Source: Campylobacteraceae bacterium
GTDB lineage: Bacteria; Campylobacterota; Campylobacteria; Campylobacterales; Sulfurovaceae
NCBI GenBank assembly: GCA_027024155.1
Contig: JALVTE010000062.1
Location: 1-35,103 of the forward strand
Length of the DNA stretch: 35,103 bases
Reading direction: 5' to 3'
Shown piece by piece: positions 32,771 to 35,103 of the stretch. Each line of letters starts with the position of its first letter. Position 1 is the stretch's first letter. The translations under genes were made by a program, and so were the position numbers. The notes beneath the pieces were generated by a model. It was not told the origin of the DNA. It saw only the letters and a program-made list of their open reading frames with translations, and ran no database searches.

Positions 32771-34005
32771 TAGTTACCCCTTTTTGTTTCAAAGAATCCA
32801 AGTTTAGGACCACGAAGACCACTAAATTGCTGGATTGGTGTTGTTAAATGCCCAGCATCTGCGTGAGCTTTTTGCTCTTTAAATATTCTTTTTGCCTCTG
32901 CAACAGAGAAATCACGACCACCTAAACCGTAAATATAGTTACTAATTATTGGTCTCTTATCATTAGTATATAGTGCTGCTGATACTTCATTAAATAGTGT
33001 ACCCATCGCACCCATCGGACAAGATCTATCAAGAGCAGATACAGCTTTAACATTCTCTAAAGCCTCTCTAATACCATCAAAAGCAAATGGTCTAAAGCAT
33101 CTTGGTGCTACTACACCTGCTTTAATTCCCTCTGCTCTTAACTCTTCTGCTGCATATCTAGCAGTCTCAACAGCAGAACCTAAAGCAACAATAGCTACTT
33201 CTGCATCATCCATAAAGTACTTCTCTACTCTATTATACTCTCTACCAGTTAACTCTTTGTACTCTGCAAATACTCTATCGATTACATCTCTTGAATCCAT
33301 TAAAGCTTTGTGTTGTTTAGCTTTATGCTCATAGTGCCAATCTTCTTCTGTTTGTGCACCGTATGTTACAGCTTTTGTAAAGTCTAACATCTCTTCATAT
33401 GGCTGATATTTACCTATAAAGTTATATGCTACATCATCTTGAAGTGGCTTAACATTTTGTGCAGTGTGTGAAGTTACGAAACCATCTTGATGTACCATTA
33501 CTGGTAATCTTACATCCATATCTTCACCTATTTTAAATGCACATAGTGTTAAATCGTACGCCTCTTGAGCATTAAATGCATCTATCTGTACCCAACCGCT
33601 ATCGCGACCTGCATACATATCGCCATGGTCACCACGAACATTTAGTGGAGATGCCACAGCACGGTTTACAACTGTTAAAACTATAGGAAGTCTCATACCA
33701 CTTGCTTGGTAAAGTACCTCTATCATAAGCATAAAACCTTGTGAACTTGTTGCTGTTGCAACTCTACCACCAGCAGCAGCTGCACCAATACATCCTGACA
33801 TTGCAGCATGCTCAGACTCAACCATTACAAATTCGCCATCAACATAACCATTTGCTACATATGCACCATAACTCTCAACAATAGGAGTCGAAGGTGTAAT
33901 AGGATATGCTGAAACAACATCAACTTGTGCTTGTCTTAGAGCTTGTGATGCCGCGTAGTTACCATCCCAAACTTCGATATCGTTTAATTCCATTTTTTCT
34001 GCCAT
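32770..34005 (-). CDS. porA: Pyruvate:ferredoxin oxidoreductase, alpha subunit
   Basis: PorA carries the pyrimidine-binding part of the active site. The N-terminus shows WDGNYAASQALRQAQVDVVSAYPITPSTP, with YPITPSTP the family signature for substrate contact, followed by VESEHAAMSGCIGAAAAGGRVATATSSQGF. The transketolase-C-like part with AIVALGSAVETARYAAEELR and DRSCPMGAMG lies in the second half. The 411-residue length matches four-subunit PORs. It is coupled to porB and begins 9 bp after porD, with a weak ribosome binding site. Confidence 0.95.
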   Translation of the reverse strand: MAEKMELNDIEVWDGNYAASQALRQAQVDVVSAYPITPSTPIVESYGAYVANGYVDGEFVMVESEHAAMSGCIGAAAAGGRVATATSSQGFMLMIEVLYQASGMRLPIVLTVVNRAVASPLNVRGDHGDMYAGRDSGWVQIDAFNAQEAYDLTLCAFKIGEDMDVRLPVMVHQDGFVTSHTAQNVKPLQDDVAYNFIGKYQPYEEMLDFTKAVTYGAQTEEDWHYEHKAKQHKALMDSRDVIDRVFAEYKELTGREYNRVEKYFMDDAEVAIVALGSAVETARYAAEELRAEGIKAGVVAPRCFRPFAFDGIREALENVKAVSALDRSCPMGAMGTLFNEVSAALYTNDKRPIISNYIYGLGGRDFSVAEAKRIFKEQKAHADAGHLTTPIQQFSGLRGPKLGFFETKRGN

Positions 34006-34014
34006 ATTATATCC

Positions 34015-34461
34015 TTACTTAGCTTTCTTTTTTTTCTCTGGCCATTTTGCTAAAGCCGCTTCTGTCTCTTCTGATTCACCAAACATTAATAGAGATTTTG
34101 GATTTGTAGGACAAACCTCAACACATACTCCACAACCTTTACAGTGGTCGTAATCGATTCCTAACATTTGCTTATCACGAGATACAATAGAAGTATCTGG
34201 ACACCAAACCCAACAGTTTTGACAATCTATACATATGTCTCTGTTGTATACTGGCTTAATTACACGCCAAGATGCAACTGTTGCAGTATAAGAGTTAAAA
34301 TCAGAATATGGTCTCTCTTCAGGTCTTACATGTGCTGCATCTACCTCTTTTTCAAATGATGGTAAAAGAGTTCCTTGTGTAACTTCATCCCATCCAACAT
34401 GCTCTTCTGCACCTAACTCTCTCATTCCTCTTTTTTCTGTTGCTAATACACCTCTACTCAT
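34015..34461 (-). CDS. porD: Pyruvate:ferredoxin oxidoreductase, delta (ferredoxin) subunit
   Basis: PorD carries two [4Fe-4S] clusters that pass electrons to ferredoxin or flavodoxin. Motifs are CIDCQNCWVWCPD and CKGCGVCVEVCPTNP in the C-terminal half. The N-terminal ~70 residues (with GWDEVTQGTLLPSFEKEVDA) are the usual extension in Campylobacterota. The Lys-rich tail (KKKKAK) is notable but common. It lies 9 bp after porC. Confidence 0.93.
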   Translation of the reverse strand: MSRGVLATEKRGMRELGAEEHVGWDEVTQGTLLPSFEKEVDAAHVRPEERPYSDFNSYTATVASWRVIKPVYNRDICIDCQNCWVWCPDTSIVSRDKQMLGIDYDHCKGCGVCVEVCPTNPKSLLMFGESEETEAALAKWPEKKKKAK

Positions 34462-34470
34462 AAAAATCCT

Positions 34471-35034
34471 TTACTTAACTTCGTTATATGCTCTAGTCAT
34501 TGCAGCCATGTTCGCATCTATAATCTTTTGTGGGAACTTAGCAAGAACTCTTTTCATAGACTCTAAGAAGAAATCTAAATCATACATACCAGAAACTTTC
34601 ATTAATGCACCAAGCATTGGAGTATTTGGCATAGATCTACCGATTGTATCTAATGAAATTTGAATTGCATCCACTACAAACACTCTATCTTTTTTATCTT
34701 GCAAAGCTGGTATTTGTGAAATCAATTCATCTTTACTTAAATTAGTAGTAATAATATATTTAGTTGTTGGTTTATCGTTTGCTGTAATATTATCTGTAAA
34801 TGCAAGCGCTGGGTCGATTACAAGTACATAATCTGGTTCCATACCTGTTTCGTGGTTAATAATTGGCTTATCGTCAATTCTATTATATGCATTCATCGCT
34901 GCACCTCTTTTTGCAGAACCATAAAGTGCAAATGCCTGCACCTCTTTGCCAGTTCTTGAAACAACATCGCCAAGACCTTTAGCACCAGTTACCGCACCTT
35001 GACCTGCACGTGAGTGCCATCTAATTTCAATCAT
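34471..35034 (-). CDS. porC: Pyruvate:ferredoxin oxidoreductase, gamma subunit
   Basis: PorC is the subunit associated with CoA binding. It begins MIEIRWHSRAGQGAVTGAKGLGDVV, the family hallmark, followed by EVQAFALYGSAKRGAAMNAYNRID and the acidic-loop DYVLVIDPALAF. The C-terminal part has IGRSMPNTPMLGALMKVSG. Length 187 is normal. GGAGAAG lies just before the ATG. It is first in the operon. Confidence 0.95.
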   Translation of the reverse strand: MIEIRWHSRAGQGAVTGAKGLGDVVSRTGKEVQAFALYGSAKRGAAMNAYNRIDDKPIINHETGMEPDYVLVIDPALAFTDNITANDKPTTKYIITTNLSKDELISQIPALQDKKDRVFVVDAIQISLDTIGRSMPNTPMLGALMKVSGMYDLDFFLESMKRVLAKFPQKIIDANMAAMTRAYNEVK

Positions 35035-35055
35035 CGCTTCTCCTATTAAATTTAA

Positions 35056-35061
35056 ATTATG
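35056..35061 (-). promoter_or_regulatory. Possible -10 box of the por operon
   Basis: CATAAT on the minus strand, 22-27 bases before the porC ATG. The upstream region is cut by the window end, so the control region cannot be examined further. Confidence 0.35.
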
Positions 35062-35103
35062 ACTATTGTAATTAATTGAACTTAAATAACGCTTGTTAAT
35101 TAG

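Overview
The window looks like a piece of an AT-rich Campylobacterota (Epsilonproteobacteria) chromosome. The main pointers are the rpsF-ssb-rpsR operon, a periplasmic nitrate reductase cluster in the order napA-G-H-B-F-(unknown)-L-D with no napC, a four-subunit pyruvate:ferredoxin oxidoreductase operon (gamma-delta-alpha-beta), and frequent TTG/GTG starts with TATAAT-type -10 boxes and weak -35 regions. A free-living, nitrate-respiring chemolithotroph of the Sulfurovum/Sulfurimonas kind would fit, but the genus cannot be fixed from sequence reading alone.

Layout. 1-1464: ribosomal S6, SSB and S18. 1465-2036: a long non-coding stretch holding a 247-bp MITE-like element with 22-bp inverted ends and a 5-bp target duplication. 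2037-6629: a membrane-anchored helix-hairpin-helix protein, MltG, then TrpB and leucyl aminopeptidase. 6928-9460: a more AT-rich accessory island with a possibly shortened DNA methyltransferase, an HNH endonuclease with an N-terminal helix-turn-helix, an unknown gene, and a DNA adenine methylase without its N-terminal half, which I read as a decaying restriction-modification locus. 9549-11395: ApaH, a family-6 uracil/hypoxanthine-DNA glycosylase and a DUF4149 membrane protein. 11569-12990: a second accessory pocket with a truncated DUF6429 gene, two copies of a ~150-bp palindromic repeat and a UDG-like protein. 13042-17117: PrmC, an M48 protease and an ABC-F ATPase. 17343-24762: the nap operon. 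24763-25186: a repeat region with one element inserted inside another. 25187-28464: ArgH, then an EamA transporter with an AraC regulator. 28543-31612: a DctPQM TRAP transporter. 31817-35034: PorCDAB.

How it works together. NapA/B with the NapGH quinol dehydrogenase (plus accessory NapF/L/D) form a nitrate respiration chain. POR links acetyl-CoA, pyruvate and ferredoxin. The TRAP system probably imports an organic acid. Near-identical Crp/Fnr-type palindromes sit about 40 bp upstream of the predicted starts of both the nap operon and dctP, suggesting joint control by electron-acceptor state.

The least expected structure is non-coding: arrays with a strict 7-base period (consensus about TNRGCTY) in at least six intergenic places, two MITE-like elements with readable target duplications, and repeat-driven damage to accessory genes.
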